A stretch of DNA of 64,000 nucleotides from Paenibacillus glucanolyticus NBRC 15330 (GCF_004000885.1 NZ_BIMC01000007.1:179539-243538), one strand, 5' to 3'; positions 8,919 through 18,603 are shown, counted from the first letter of the stretch. The notes: generated by a model from the sequence alone, not told the origin. Numbers and translations are program-made.

Positions 8919-11048
8919 TTATTCAACAACTACAAGCTCAGCCTGCAGTCCTTCTTCCGAATGTGGTCCGACCCAGACATGGAACTTCCCGGGCTCTACC
9001 GTAAACGCAAGTCTCTCATCCAATAGCCCAAGTTCTTCACGTCCCAGCGTAAAATGTACCGTCCGGCTCTCGCCCGGCTGCAGCTGTACCTTGCGGAATC
9101 CCTTCAACTCTCTGACCGGCCGGGTCGAGCTTGCAACCAAGTCGCGAATGTACAGCTGAACGGTTTCCTCGCCGGCTCTTTGTCCGGTATTCGTTATGCT
9201 CACCGATACATCTACGGACTCATCCCGGCCGATTTGATGCCGGTCCAGCATCATGTCCGTATACTCAAACGTTGTATAACTCAGGCCATATCCGAACGGA
9301 TACAGCGGAGAATCGTCGCAATCGATATAATCCTCGTACAGATGAGGACGTCCGGTATTCTTCCGGTTGTAATACATCGGAATTTGGCCCGTGGCGCGCG
9401 GAACGGTAACCGGGAGGCGGCCGCTCGGGTTATGCGCTCCAGTCAGCACATCCACGAGTGCGTACCCTGTCGTTGTTCCAAGGTGCCATGCTTCCACCAC
9501 AGCATCGGCAAACTCGTGCAGCCACGGAGCAGCAAGAGGGCGTCCATTCATCAGCACCACCACAACCGGCGTGTCGGTCTGACGCTTCAGTTCCTGAATC
9601 AGAGACTCCTGGCAGGATGGAAGCGTAATGGAGGTGACGTTGTAATGCTCGCCCGTCATGGCTTCGGATTCGCCCACAACGACAACCGCAACATCGCACT
9701 GCTTGGCAAGCTCGACAGCCCGCTTCACTCCGCCATCCAGCTCCTCCAGAATGCCGCTGCCCGGCTCATAGAACACCTCGGCCTTCGGCGCGATTTCCGA
9801 TTGGAACGCATCCCATACCGTGATCACGTCTTCATCGCGGCCTTTCCAGGCCCAGCAGCCCATCGAATTGTGGCGGTCATCCGCCAGCGGCCCGATCAGA
9901 GCCAGCTTCTTGTGCGTGCTGGTGTCCAGCGGCAAAATCCCGCTGTCATTCTGCAGCAGCACAATCGATTTCCGGGCGCTGTCCCTGGCCTGCTCCAGAT
10001 GAGCAGCAGGGATGGCTTGCCCTTTCGGCGCATCTCCGTTCGCTTCAGCTTCTTCGCTCACATACGGATGCTCGAACAATCCGAGCCGGAATTTCACCTG
10101 TAATATGCGGAGCACCGCATCATCCAGTTGCTTGAGCAGCTCGGGATTGTCCTGGATCAATGCTTCCAGATGATCAAGATAGACACCGGCGTGCATGTCC
10201 ATATCCACCCCCGCGTCCAGCCCCTTCAACGCGGAATCCTTCCGATCCTCGGCATAGCCATGGTAGATCAGCTCTTCGATCGACTCCCAATCGCTGACCA
10301 CCATACCGTCAAAGCCCCATTCCCCCTTCAATATATCCCGCAGGAGATAACGGCTTCCGGAAGCAGGAACGCCGTTCAGTTCACTGAAGGCACTCATCAC
10401 GGATAGCGCTCCGGCCTGAATCCCGTGATAGAAAGGGGGCAACACGGTTTCGCGCAGCGTCCGCTCCGACATGTCGGTTGTATCATAGTCCCTGCCGCCT
10501 TCAATCCAGCCATACCCGGCAAAATGCTTCACGCATGCCGCTACCGTCGGATAGCCGTCCTCATTCGGGCTTTGAAATCCCCTGACCTTCGCGGCAGCGG
10601 CCAGAGAGGACAGATAAACATCCTCCCCCGTGCTCTCCGCGATGCGGCCCCACCGGGGGTCGCGCGTGATGTCAACCATCGGCGCGAAGGTCCAGCGAAT
10701 CCCTTGCGCTGCGGCCTCTACGGCCGCAATGCGGGCGTTCTTCTCCATCCCTTCGGGATCCCAGCTGGCGGCCTCGCCCAGCGGAATCGGAAAGATGGTG
10801 CGGAAGCCATGAATGACGTCATCCCCAATCAGAAGCGGAATTCCGAGGCGGGTTTCCTCAACGGCCAGCCGCTGTAGCTCGTTGATCTTTTTCGGACCAT
10901 GCACATTCAGCAAGGACCCGATCTTGCCTTCGGCAACCAGCTTCAGCTCCTGCTCCTCGCACCGGCCGTATTGCACCGTCTGACCGACCTTCTCGGTCAA
11001 GGTCATCTGCGTGAGAAGATCCTTCGCACGCTGTTCCACGTTATCCAT
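8919..11048 (-). CDS. Glycoside hydrolase family 3 (BglX-like beta-glucosidase), cytoplasmic
   Basis: Product of 709 residues, no signal peptide. It has the GH3 N-terminal barrel (~1-330), the alpha/beta sandwich (~360-560) and a C-terminal fibronectin-III-like domain (~600-709). The nucleophile is Asp253 in GMVVSDWESIEE; KHFAGYG (~174-180) and RDPRWGR (~129-135) are other family motifs. Enzymes of this type release beta-linked glucose or other sugars from the non-reducing end. It sits between a permease gene and the debranching-type gene in one operon. It is odd beside an alpha-glucoside phosphorylase across the divergent promoter, which suggests a mixed-linkage substrate or two separate duties. 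Confidence 0.88.
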   Translation of the reverse strand: MDNVEQRAKDLLTQMTLTEKVGQTVQYGRCEEQELKLVAEGKIGSLLNVHGPKKINELQRLAVEETRLGIPLLIGDDVIHGFRTIFPIPLGEAASWDPEGMEKNARIAAVEAAAQGIRWTFAPMVDITRDPRWGRIAESTGEDVYLSSLAAAAKVRGFQSPNEDGYPTVAACVKHFAGYGWIEGGRDYDTTDMSERTLRETVLPPFYHGIQAGALSVMSAFSELNGVPASGSRYLLRDILKGEWGFDGMVVSDWESIEELIYHGYAEDRKDSALKGLDAGVDMDMHAGVYLDHLEALIQDNPELLKQLDDAVLRILQVKFRLGLFEHPYVSEEAEANGDAPKGQAIPAAHLEQARDSARKSIVLLQNDSGILPLDTSTHKKLALIGPLADDRHNSMGCWAWKGRDEDVITVWDAFQSEIAPKAEVFYEPGSGILEELDGGVKRAVELAKQCDVAVVVVGESEAMTGEHYNVTSITLPSCQESLIQELKRQTDTPVVVVLMNGRPLAAPWLHEFADAVVEAWHLGTTTGYALVDVLTGAHNPSGRLPVTVPRATGQIPMYYNRKNTGRPHLYEDYIDCDDSPLYPFGYGLSYTTFEYTDMMLDRHQIGRDESVDVSVSITNTGQRAGEETVQLYIRDLVASSTRPVRELKGFRKVQLQPGESRTVHFTLGREELGLLDERLAFTVEPGKFHVWVGPHSEEGLQAELVVVE

Positions 11049-11073
11049 GTCTAATCCCTCCCAAGGCTTTATA

Positions 11074-11898
11074 TCAACCTTTCACGCCGGCGTTCGAAAT
11101 CCCCTCAATATATTGGCGCTGGAACAGGAAGAAGAACAGGATGATCGGCAGCGTGGACAGCACAACCCCCGCCATAATCATCGGCGTATTCTCAAAGAAC
11201 ATATCCTTCACGCTGTTCAGACCAACAACCAGCACATACATTTCCGGTGTATTCGCAAGCGTACTCGGAACAAGATAACTGTTCCAGGTGCCGGCAAAAG
11301 CAAGAATCGACATCGTAATCAGCGATGAACGGGCCAGCGGGTACACGATCCGCCAGAAAGCACCCATCTTCGTCAGGCCATCCATCCGTGCAGCCTCCAA
11401 AAACTCATTTGGAACCGAGATGAAGAACTGTCGGAGCATGAAGATGTACAAGCCCTGATACAGGAAGGGCACCGTTAACCCCCAGAATGTGTTCAACCAT
11501 CCAAGCTGCGCCACATTCACGTACACCGGGATCAGGATCATATGGTACGGCACCATCATGGTGGCAACGACGATCCAGTAAATCAGACCTTTTCCCTTGA
11601 AATTCAGCTTGGCCAGGGCAAAGCCGGCCATCGGGTTAATGATCAGGTTCCCGATGACAACGACGCCGGTCATGATCACGGTGTTCAGAAACCATCTCGG
11701 CACATTGTACGCATCGTTCGTGAAGAAGATTTTGAAGTTCTCGAACGTCCAGTTGGCCGGCGACGTCAGGGTATTAACATGGCGCATCGGGATGATGGAC
11801 GTATAAAGGGTATAGAGAAAAGGAAGGGCGAATAAGAGCCCCAGTATGATCGTGCCGATATACAGAAACAGCCGACCGTTGTTCGTACGGGTCAACAT
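11074..11898 (-). CDS. Sugar ABC transporter permease, MsmG/AraQ type (locus A)
   Basis: Product of 274 residues with six predicted membrane segments. The cytoplasmic EAA loop, EAARMDGLTKMGAFWRIVYP, is the site where the shared ATPase docks. The C-terminus YIEGISNAGVKG is typical of the second (MalG-like) permease of family 1 carbohydrate importers. A GTG at 11907 is possible, but it overlaps the ribosome binding site AAGGAG, so the ATG at 11898, eight bases after it, is preferred. It nearly abuts the partner permease gene ending at 11904, which indicates translational coupling. Confidence 0.92.
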   Translation of the reverse strand: MLTRTNNGRLFLYIGTIILGLLFALPFLYTLYTSIIPMRHVNTLTSPANWTFENFKIFFTNDAYNVPRWFLNTVIMTGVVVIGNLIINPMAGFALAKLNFKGKGLIYWIVVATMMVPYHMILIPVYVNVAQLGWLNTFWGLTVPFLYQGLYIFMLRQFFISVPNEFLEAARMDGLTKMGAFWRIVYPLARSSLITMSILAFAGTWNSYLVPSTLANTPEMYVLVVGLNSVKDMFFENTPMIMAGVVLSTLPIILFFFLFQRQYIEGISNAGVKG

Positions 11899-11903
11899 TA
11901 CTC

Positions 11904-12848
11904 TCACTCCTTCTCATCCAAGAATTTTTTTTGCAGGTACGTAATCAGCATGATGATCATGAAGAACAACACCACCGCCGCGCTTCCGTATCCAATGTTC
12001 ATGTAACGGATCCCGTGCTGGTAGAAATACGTAACCACCGTACTGGTAGCACCTGCTGGCGAACCGAGCGCGCCATACCGGGAAATCGCCGCAATCTGGT
12101 CGTAGATCTGGAAGCCGGCGATCGTCGATACCGACACGATGAAGAACGTGATCGGCTTCAGGAACGGAACCGTGATGTAGCGGAATTTGTTCCATTTGGA
12201 TGCTCCGTCAATCTCGCCAGCTTCGTACAGATCCTTCGGAATTTCCTGCAGGCCCGACAAGTACACAATCATGGTGAAGCCGGCTTGCTGGAAGATAAAC
12301 AGAATACATACGAATAAGAGCGCATAGTTGGTATCTGCAAACCATGTTACATTCCCGAAGCCTAAAGCTCCGAAAAATTCCGTTAGGAAGGTGCCCTGCT
12401 TAAACAGCATCATGAACACGGTGGTGATCGCGATTTGCGAGGTGATATACGGAATGAAGAATACCGTCCGGAATATCCCCTTGCCTTTCAGTTTCTGATT
12501 GACCAGGATGGCCAAGAGCAAACCGAGGACAGTCTGAATCGGAATCGAGATGACCACGATTTCCAGGGAATGAAGCAGCGCCCGGAAGAATTCTTTATCT
12601 TGAAGAATGGTGACATAGTTTTCGAGGCCGATGAATTTCGCCTGGTCCAAGGCAGCGAAGTTCGCATCTTGAAAACTTCTTACGAAAGACTGGATAAATG
12701 GATATAGAAACCACCACGCCCACAATATCAAAAAGGGCAGTGAAAACAACCAGCCCAGTGTCTTGTCGGAGTCTGCCAACGAACGGAACCAGGATTGCCT
12801 GATCTTGTTTCCTTTCAAATCAGCGTGCTTGCTGCTGTAATCGGACAT
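11904..12848 (-). CDS. Sugar ABC transporter permease, MsmF/UgpA type (locus A)
   Basis: Product of 314 residues with six membrane segments and a long cytoplasmic N-terminus. FLILWAWWFLYPFIQSF is the first segment; the EAA loop reads YEAGEIDGASKWNKFRYITV. It forms the channel heterodimer with the next gene. Start supported by GTGGGGGATAACTT before the ATG. The gene lies downstream of the binding-protein gene, with a strong hairpin between them that probably lowers expression of the permeases relative to the binding protein. Confidence 0.92.
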   Translation of the reverse strand: MSDYSSKHADLKGNKIRQSWFRSLADSDKTLGWLFSLPFLILWAWWFLYPFIQSFVRSFQDANFAALDQAKFIGLENYVTILQDKEFFRALLHSLEIVVISIPIQTVLGLLLAILVNQKLKGKGIFRTVFFIPYITSQIAITTVFMMLFKQGTFLTEFFGALGFGNVTWFADTNYALLFVCILFIFQQAGFTMIVYLSGLQEIPKDLYEAGEIDGASKWNKFRYITVPFLKPITFFIVSVSTIAGFQIYDQIAAISRYGALGSPAGATSTVVTYFYQHGIRYMNIGYGSAAVVLFFMIIMLITYLQKKFLDEKE

Positions 12849-12894
12849 AAGTTATCCCCCACTCCCTTACTCAAATTCTAATAGGTGAACAAAG

Positions 12895-12927
12895 GCTCCC
12901 GCTCCCCTGAGAACAAGGAGCGGGAGC
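12895..12927 (-). promoter_or_regulatory. Intercistronic stem-loop between binding-protein and permease genes
   Basis: Minus strand: GCTCCCGCTCC and GGAGCGGGAGC form a perfect 11-bp GC-rich stem with an 11-base loop. No long T-run follows (CCTTTG), so it is more likely an RNA-stability or partial-termination element than a full terminator. Such stem-loops after binding-protein genes are known to give excess binding protein over permeases. Confidence 0.6.
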
Positions 12928-12943
12928 GGGTGTTGCCTTTTTC

Positions 12944-14191
12944 TTATTTAAACTGGCCTTGAATGTCATCGAGAATTTGCTGAGCTGTTTTACCGGAGCC
13001 GCCCAGAATCAAACCTTCCAATTCTTTAACGAGTTCATCCGTGAAACGCTTGGTATCCGTCGGATAACCATAGTCTGTGCTGTACTCCAGCGCAGGCTGC
13101 AGCGCCTTGAATTCAGGGTTTTTCTCGAAATACTGCTCGGACAACGAGGATACCGCCGGATTAAAGCCGAGCTCCATGAATGCGGTTTGCGTATCGTCAT
13201 TGGTCATATAATAAGCAGCTTTCAGCGCAGCTTCTTTGTTCTTCGCGTCTTTCAGTACCATGTAAGCATCCGAGCTCATAGTGCTTCCGTTAGTTGTTCC
13301 TTTAGGAACCGGAATGGCTACCATTTTCAGATCCGGATTCGCATCCTTCAGGTAACCCTTGTACCAGTAGCCACCCGTACTCATTGCGCCCTGCTCATTG
13401 CTGAACACTTCGCCATCCCAGCCGAAGCCGAGTGATTTCGGTGTTACAGCAAGTCCTTCGTCATACATATCGATGATCATTTCCAGCGCCTTCACGTTCT
13501 CTGGCGAGTTGATGGTCTCACCGTTGCCCCAGCCGCCGCCGAAGCTCTTCACGTAGTTCGTGATATGGAAGGCATCCAGGTTCACGATAATGCCCTTCAC
13601 ATTGCCTTTGTTCAGCACTTTTGCCGCTTCGATCACTTCATCCCAAGTCGTCGGGTACTCGCCGAGACCGGCATCTTTCCACATCTGCTCGTTGATGAAG
13701 AACATCGCCGGCATATCGCTGTTCGGCACGCCGTATTGTTTGCCGTCCACGTTCCAAATTTTCTTCGACGCATCCGGGAAACGGCTCATGTCTACGCCAG
13801 CCGCTTGAACCAGTTCATCGATTGGCGAGAACAACCCTTTGTTGATGTATTCGTAAGCACCTTCATTGGACATCTTAATGAAATCAGGCGCAACGCCGGC
13901 AGCGATTTCGCCCGGCAGCGTGTTCCAGAATTGCTCACTGCTCGGATATTGTTTGATTTTGAGTTCAAGCTCCGGATATTGCTCGGAGATGGTGTCTGCT
14001 GCTTTCTGGTAAATCTCCAAATCCTGTGCCGTACCCCAGAATCCGAAATTCACCGTCACTTTTTCTCCTGCATCTCCAGATCCGTTATCTGTATTGTCAG
14101 CGCTTTTATTGCCGCCGCAAGCGGTCAACCCAACAACAAGAGCCAGGCACAACACCAGCATGGCAGAAAACTTCCTGTTCACTTTACCCAT
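12944..14191 (-). CDS. Sugar ABC transporter substrate-binding lipoprotein (locus A)
   Basis: Product of 415 residues. Signal peptide with lipobox GLTAC-GG, Asn/Asp/Gly-rich linker, then VTVNFGFWGTAQDLEIY, the family 1 binding-protein fold. Later motifs include GVAPDFIKMSNEGAYEYI and AMSTGGYWYKGYL. The ATG at 14191 is chosen because GGGGG precedes it; an earlier frame start at 14254 would bury the signal peptide. The protein captures an oligosaccharide for the permeases encoded next. Its own expression is probably separate from the regulator genes upstream, because a hairpin lies between them. The ligand is unknown. Confidence 0.92.
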   Translation of the reverse strand: MGKVNRKFSAMLVLCLALVVGLTACGGNKSADNTDNGSGDAGEKVTVNFGFWGTAQDLEIYQKAADTISEQYPELELKIKQYPSSEQFWNTLPGEIAAGVAPDFIKMSNEGAYEYINKGLFSPIDELVQAAGVDMSRFPDASKKIWNVDGKQYGVPNSDMPAMFFINEQMWKDAGLGEYPTTWDEVIEAAKVLNKGNVKGIIVNLDAFHITNYVKSFGGGWGNGETINSPENVKALEMIIDMYDEGLAVTPKSLGFGWDGEVFSNEQGAMSTGGYWYKGYLKDANPDLKMVAIPVPKGTTNGSTMSSDAYMVLKDAKNKEAALKAAYYMTNDDTQTAFMELGFNPAVSSLSEQYFEKNPEFKALQPALEYSTDYGYPTDTKRFTDELVKELEGLILGGSGKTAQQILDDIQGQFK

Positions 14192-14254
14192 GATGCTACC
14201 CCCTACATTTCTTTTCGTTTTAACTTGCACCTTAATCATAAAGAGCGAGGGCAA

Positions 14255-14285
14255 TAAAAAAAATTAATCAAATGATGATTAATTT
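14255..14285 (-). terminator. Hairpin with T-tract between response-regulator and binding-protein genes
   Basis: Minus strand: AAATTAATCA and TGATTAATTT pair around a 5-base loop (14261-14285), followed by a run of T. It ends or attenuates the kinase/regulator transcript before the transporter genes. The stem is AT-rich, so termination may be partial. Confidence 0.5.
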
Positions 14286-14364
14286 TTTAAAATTGACTAT
14301 TTTTTTATAAATAGATTGTGCGGTAAGATCATTTTTATTAAAAATCATACTTTCTTTTCGATTA

Positions 14365-15921
14365 TCACACTTCTTCTTTCCTATACTGTTTAGGAGAAAA
14401 GCCTGTGTATTTCTGAAATACAATCGCAAAATGGGCCTGATTATTAAACCCTACCATCTCGGCAACGTCATAAATTTTGTAGCGGTAGTTCTTAAGCAGC
14501 ACCTTCGCTTTCTCGATCCGAAGCTCGTTGATATAATCGAACAGTCCTTGACCGACCTCCTGTTTAAACAGCCGGCTGACGTAATTCGGACTGACATGAA
14601 ACAGCTCCCCGAACAGCTTCAGCGAGAGGCTCTCCGCATAATGTTCCTCCGTGTACTCCATAATATTGCGCGTGAGCTGGCTGTATCCCTTAAACCCCAG
14701 ATCGTGGCGATGCTTAAACCGTGCTTCGAACAGGGTCCGGTATGCAGCGGACAGCTGTTGAAAATCATGGATTCCCTGCAAGCCTGCAACTTCTTCCTGC
14801 ACGGCTCCGCTTGGCTTGCCGCCGCTTTCCCCGATCATAAACTTCAAGCCTTCATACACTTTGCGGACATCCTTCTCTTCCATGCACTCTTCTTGCTCCA
14901 GAAACTTCTCCCACGTGGATAGCAGCTCGAGAAACCGGTCATTCGCTTCTTCCCTGAGCGCAGACTTCATCTGGCTCAAATAGACATCCGCCTGCTGATA
15001 AACGCTCTCGCTCTTCTGTCTCAGATGCTGATAATAAAATATCGAAGTCTCCGGGTGGTAAAATTGCTGGGACAAGGCTCTGCCTGCTTGCTCATAACCC
15101 ATGGAAATGCCGTCAAAATCAGCAAACCAATCGCTAATGCCCAGCACGATGTCAATATTCACAAAGCGCTTTAGCGCCGAGCTGATCATCTGAACCATTT
15201 TATTGACGCGGGTCAACGATGCCAGCAGACTTTTCAATTCGCTGTTGCTTATAAATACGGCATATAGCTGCTCATTCAGCCGAAGAAACTCCACTTCCTT
15301 CTCCGTCGATAGAATCTCGCCTACTACGTTCTGAACCGTATTGGGCAGGATCGATTCCGTTTCTTTGGTGTACCTCTTGATGACCGCTTGATAATCCTTG
15401 ATTTTGAAGAGAACGACATACATATTGCCCTCTTTCAACCCAGTCTCTGCTGACAGGTCATGGACGTTCCCTTGAAGCGCGTCATATAGAATCTGTTCCT
15501 TCCGGCTGCCGGGTACATTCGCTCCGGTTCGGGCCGGAGCCTGCTGACTTCCAAACTGCTCCCGAATGCTCTTCAGCATCGCCGTCAGCTCGCGCTCATT
15601 CATGTCCGGCTTATGGAAGTAATCGAAGGCCCCTAACTTCAGAGCTTCCTTCACATACGTTATGTCGTCGAAGCTGCTCAGCACGACGGCTTGAACCGGC
15701 AGCTGCCGCTCCTTCATTGCCCGCAGCACTTCGATTCCGTCCATCTTCGGCATCTTGATATCCAGCAGCACCACGTCCGGTACCGTTTCCGTTATCATGC
15801 GCAGCGCTTCTTCACCGTCGCCCGCTTCACCGACAATGTCCACACCCTGGGCCTCCCAGTCGATGGCCGATTTGATACCGATGCGCACAAGCGGTTCGTC
15901 ATCTACGATTAGTATTCGCAC
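14365..15921 (-). CDS. Response regulator, YesN type, receiver plus AraC DNA-binding domain (locus A)
   Basis: Product of 518 residues starting at GTG. The receiver domain (~1-120) begins MRILIVDDEP and has the phosphorylation site Asp54 (VLLDIKMPKMDG). A middle region of about 280 residues has no recognised motif, and the C-terminal ~100 residues are an AraC helix-turn-helix pair ending QKYTGFSPKQYRKEEV. It is six bases after the sensor-kinase stop, so the two form one unit. Phosphorylated by that kinase, it should activate the adjacent transporter and hydrolase genes. Confidence 0.92.
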   Translation of the reverse strand: MRILIVDDEPLVRIGIKSAIDWEAQGVDIVGEAGDGEEALRMITETVPDVVLLDIKMPKMDGIEVLRAMKERQLPVQAVVLSSFDDITYVKEALKLGAFDYFHKPDMNERELTAMLKSIREQFGSQQAPARTGANVPGSRKEQILYDALQGNVHDLSAETGLKEGNMYVVLFKIKDYQAVIKRYTKETESILPNTVQNVVGEILSTEKEVEFLRLNEQLYAVFISNSELKSLLASLTRVNKMVQMISSALKRFVNIDIVLGISDWFADFDGISMGYEQAGRALSQQFYHPETSIFYYQHLRQKSESVYQQADVYLSQMKSALREEANDRFLELLSTWEKFLEQEECMEEKDVRKVYEGLKFMIGESGGKPSGAVQEEVAGLQGIHDFQQLSAAYRTLFEARFKHRHDLGFKGYSQLTRNIMEYTEEHYAESLSLKLFGELFHVSPNYVSRLFKQEVGQGLFDYINELRIEKAKVLLKNYRYKIYDVAEMVGFNNQAHFAIVFQKYTGFSPKQYRKEEV

Positions 15922-15927
15922 TTGCTA

Positions 15928-17730
15928 TCACCCTGCTTCTTCTGTGATGATCGGAACCCGAATCCAGGCCACCGTTCCGCCATGCTCTCCGCTCTTGATC
16001 CACAGGCCGTACTCCGGTCCAAAATGAAGAGATATCCGGTTCCTTATATTGTTTAGTCCGATCGAGTTGAAGGTATCACGAGGACCTTCCTGCTCCTGCT
16101 TGGCTTGTCCGCCCTCCGGAAAACCGCGACCGTTATCACTTACTTTCATAATCAATGTTTCTTCTTCCTCATATATGGATATCACCAGCATCCCTTTATA
16201 ATCAATACCTTCGAAACCGTGGAAGACTGCATTCTCCACCAGGGGCTGAAGCAAAAATTTCAACGTCCTATGATTCATTACGGCTGGTTCAACCTCATAC
16301 GTAACATCGAATTTATTAAAATAGCGGAAATCGAGAATTTTCGTGTAATTCTCCATAAACTCGACTTCCTCTGCAATGGTCACATAGTTGCCCTCCTTCT
16401 TCACCGTAAACTTGATGACCGAAGAGAAGGCCTGCAGCGCTTCCTCAATGCCGGTGGCCCCCTGGATCTTGGCCATCCACTTGATCACGTTCAGCGTGTT
16501 ATATATAAAATGCGGACGGATCTGGGATTGCAGCGCATTCATCTCCAGCGTCCGCTTCTCTTCTTCCTCCACATAGATCCGCTCAATCAAATCGCGGATT
16601 TCCTGCAGCATCTGGTCCACGGTATGGCTGATCACGCCGATCTCCCCATGCTGCCTCGTATCAAAGCTTACGTCAAGCTGACCTTGGGAGACAAGCTTCA
16701 TCTTGCTGTTCAGTACCGACAGCGGCTTCATGATCGTGGTCGCGATGCGCGCCGAGATCAGAATGGACAGCACGAGCAGCAGAATCAAGGCGCCCATCAG
16801 GATGGCTACCATCAGGTACACAATGGAGAAGAGGTCTTTTTTCGGAATTACCGTAACCGCCTTCCAGTCGGCCATAGAAGAGGACGAAGATATCATGTAC
16901 GTATCCCGATTAATCTGCGTATTGACTTCACCGTCAGCGTTATATTGAAAATCACTCCCCAGCACCTCGGCTGCCGGCAGCCCGATCTCCTCCGGATAAA
17001 TGCTGTGCACGATATGATCCGCTTCATCAATCAGATAGAAATTCGTGTTCTCCGAAAATGCCGAATCGCTCCAGAGCGTCTTCAGTTTGTCCACCGAAAT
17101 GTTAAACAGAATAAAGCCCAGATCTTCCTTTGTATAGGGGTCCATGATCGCTCGGCCGGCAGATACGACCGGAGTAGCCTTGGTGGACAGCAGTTTCTCC
17201 TGGTGGATGCCTACCGGAACGAAGCGCCCGTGGGCACCTCTGATCTTCTGGACAAAAGGCTCGCGCGTGAACTGCTCCTTGAAATAAGCGAAATTCATGT
17301 ACTCCTTGTTGCTTCTGCCGATGATAGACTGGCTGTTCTCGTGGTAGATGACAACCGAGTCAATCAAATCGGAATACAGCATGACTCCGCTCTGGATCAA
17401 GCCGTTCACTTTATCGAAATCCCGCCCCCGCTCAAGCAATGGGTAGGTCACCTTGCCATAATCCTTGCGCATGATGGGATACACCGTGGAATCCTGGATC
17501 GGAAACATCGACAGCCGCAGCAGCGGCTGCAAGGAGGTATCGATATTCTTGATGATTTGTTTGTTGTTCTCCACGGCAGCATCAATCATCGTACCCCGAT
17601 TATTCTCTACGTAGACCCACGATACAATCCCGCCGATCAGAATGAGCGGCACAATGATAAATGCGGAGAAAGCAACGATCAGTTTCTTCTCCAGACTGAG
17701 ATGAAGCATTTTCTGCTTGAGTTTGTTCAT
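15928..17730 (-). CDS. Sensor histidine kinase, YesM type (locus A)
   Basis: Product of 600 residues. A first membrane segment (~20-40) and a second (~300-325) bracket an extracellular sensing domain of the Cache type. A HAMP linker follows, then the His_kinase region with QIRPHFIYNTLNVIKW (the His is the phosphorylation site) and an ATPase domain with PLVENAVFHGFEG and SDNGRGFPEGG. Family members sense sugars or binding-protein signals outside and phosphorylate an AraC-type regulator. It lies between an AraC regulator gene and its response regulator. Confidence 0.93.
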   Translation of the reverse strand: MNKLKQKMLHLSLEKKLIVAFSAFIIVPLILIGGIVSWVYVENNRGTMIDAAVENNKQIIKNIDTSLQPLLRLSMFPIQDSTVYPIMRKDYGKVTYPLLERGRDFDKVNGLIQSGVMLYSDLIDSVVIYHENSQSIIGRSNKEYMNFAYFKEQFTREPFVQKIRGAHGRFVPVGIHQEKLLSTKATPVVSAGRAIMDPYTKEDLGFILFNISVDKLKTLWSDSAFSENTNFYLIDEADHIVHSIYPEEIGLPAAEVLGSDFQYNADGEVNTQINRDTYMISSSSSMADWKAVTVIPKKDLFSIVYLMVAILMGALILLLVLSILISARIATTIMKPLSVLNSKMKLVSQGQLDVSFDTRQHGEIGVISHTVDQMLQEIRDLIERIYVEEEEKRTLEMNALQSQIRPHFIYNTLNVIKWMAKIQGATGIEEALQAFSSVIKFTVKKEGNYVTIAEEVEFMENYTKILDFRYFNKFDVTYEVEPAVMNHRTLKFLLQPLVENAVFHGFEGIDYKGMLVISIYEEEETLIMKVSDNGRGFPEGGQAKQEQEGPRDTFNSIGLNNIRNRISLHFGPEYGLWIKSGEHGGTVAWIRVPIITEEAG

Positions 17731-17785
17731 GACATTCTCTCTCTTCTCGTTTCTCTCACTTCTCGTTGTTCGTTGTCATCGTTCG

Positions 17786-18529
17786 TTATCGCGCCGTACC
17801 GCTGATTCGGAATTTTCTCGGGGTCATCCCCGTGAAATTCTTGAATAATTGCGTATAATAACTCTGGCTGCAGAACTTGAACGTAAACGCGATTTCGGAG
17901 ATTGATTGGTTTGTATGGGTCAGCAAATGCTTGGATTCTTCAATCTTCCGCCGATTCATAAAGGTTGTAATGGATACACCCGTCTCCCGCTTAAAGCGAT
18001 CGGATAGGTAGCTCGGGTGAACGTTTAAATATTTTGCAACCCGCTGTAAGGTCAGCTCCTCAAAAATATGCTCCCTGATGTAATATATCGCCAGATTCAC
18101 AATATGCGAATAGGATACTTCTTCCTTCTCGGAGCGAATCATCGAAACAAACTGAACCAGCATTTCATATTCAAAATGAACCAGCCGCTCCACATCACTC
18201 ATTTTCTCAATCTCAAGGATTAGCGTATCACTTAAATGAAAGGCTATCTCAGGGTCGACGCCGCCCTTGATGATCGCCCGGGTAAACAGGGTACAAGACG
18301 CAATTAAGGCATTCTTCTTGGATCGAAGCGGATATGTCGCAAGCACGGCGGCCTCCAGCTCGTTAATCTTGCGCAGCATATCCATGGCCCTGTTCTCGTC
18401 CCCGAAGCGTATGGCCTCCATTAACTCGTGCTCGTAATCAAACGGAGGATGTATAAAATTCTCGCGCAGATAATGCATGCGGGAAGACAAATAAAAGGGA
18501 TGATTTCCTGTGCGGGAAGGTTCCTTCAT
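17786..18529 (-). CDS. AraC family transcriptional regulator (locus A)
   Basis: Product of 247 residues. The C-terminal ~100 residues hold two helix-turn-helix motifs (LTLQRVAKYLNVHPSYLSDR, SISEIAFTFKFCSQSYYTQL) and end TGMTPRKFRISG. The N-terminal ~140 residues are mostly helical and lack the usual cupin sugar-binding domain; this arrangement resembles regulators that act with a two-component pair. It is divergent from the GH65 gene, and the two promoters overlap. Start supported by AGGTGG before the ATG. Confidence 0.9.
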   Translation of the reverse strand: MKEPSRTGNHPFYLSSRMHYLRENFIHPPFDYEHELMEAIRFGDENRAMDMLRKINELEAAVLATYPLRSKKNALIASCTLFTRAIIKGGVDPEIAFHLSDTLILEIEKMSDVERLVHFEYEMLVQFVSMIRSEKEEVSYSHIVNLAIYYIREHIFEELTLQRVAKYLNVHPSYLSDRFKRETGVSITTFMNRRKIEESKHLLTHTNQSISEIAFTFKFCSQSYYTQLFKNFTGMTPRKFRISGTAR

Positions 18530-18552
18530 TATTTCTGCACCACCTAAAAATA

Positions 18553-18603
18553 TTGATAAAAACCTTGATATTTTAGTATAACATAACCCCGTTTGGCTCT
18601 AAA
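18553..18603. promoter_or_regulatory. Overlapping divergent promoters of the GH65 and AraC genes
   Basis: Plus strand: TTGATA (18553-18558), an 18-base spacer and TATAAC (18577-18582) give a good sigma-A promoter for the GH65 gene. Minus strand: a weaker TTTAGA (18598-18603), 17 bases and TATACT (18575-18580) face the AraC gene. The two -10 boxes overlap, so polymerase can occupy only one direction at a time. Confidence 0.5.

Noticed and set aside
16105..17805. A 566-residue open frame on the plus strand opposite the locus A sensor kinase
   Set aside because: It is antisense to a clear histidine kinase with all motifs, has no recognisable domain or ribosome binding site, and its composition (many His, Arg, Gln) is that of a shadow frame.
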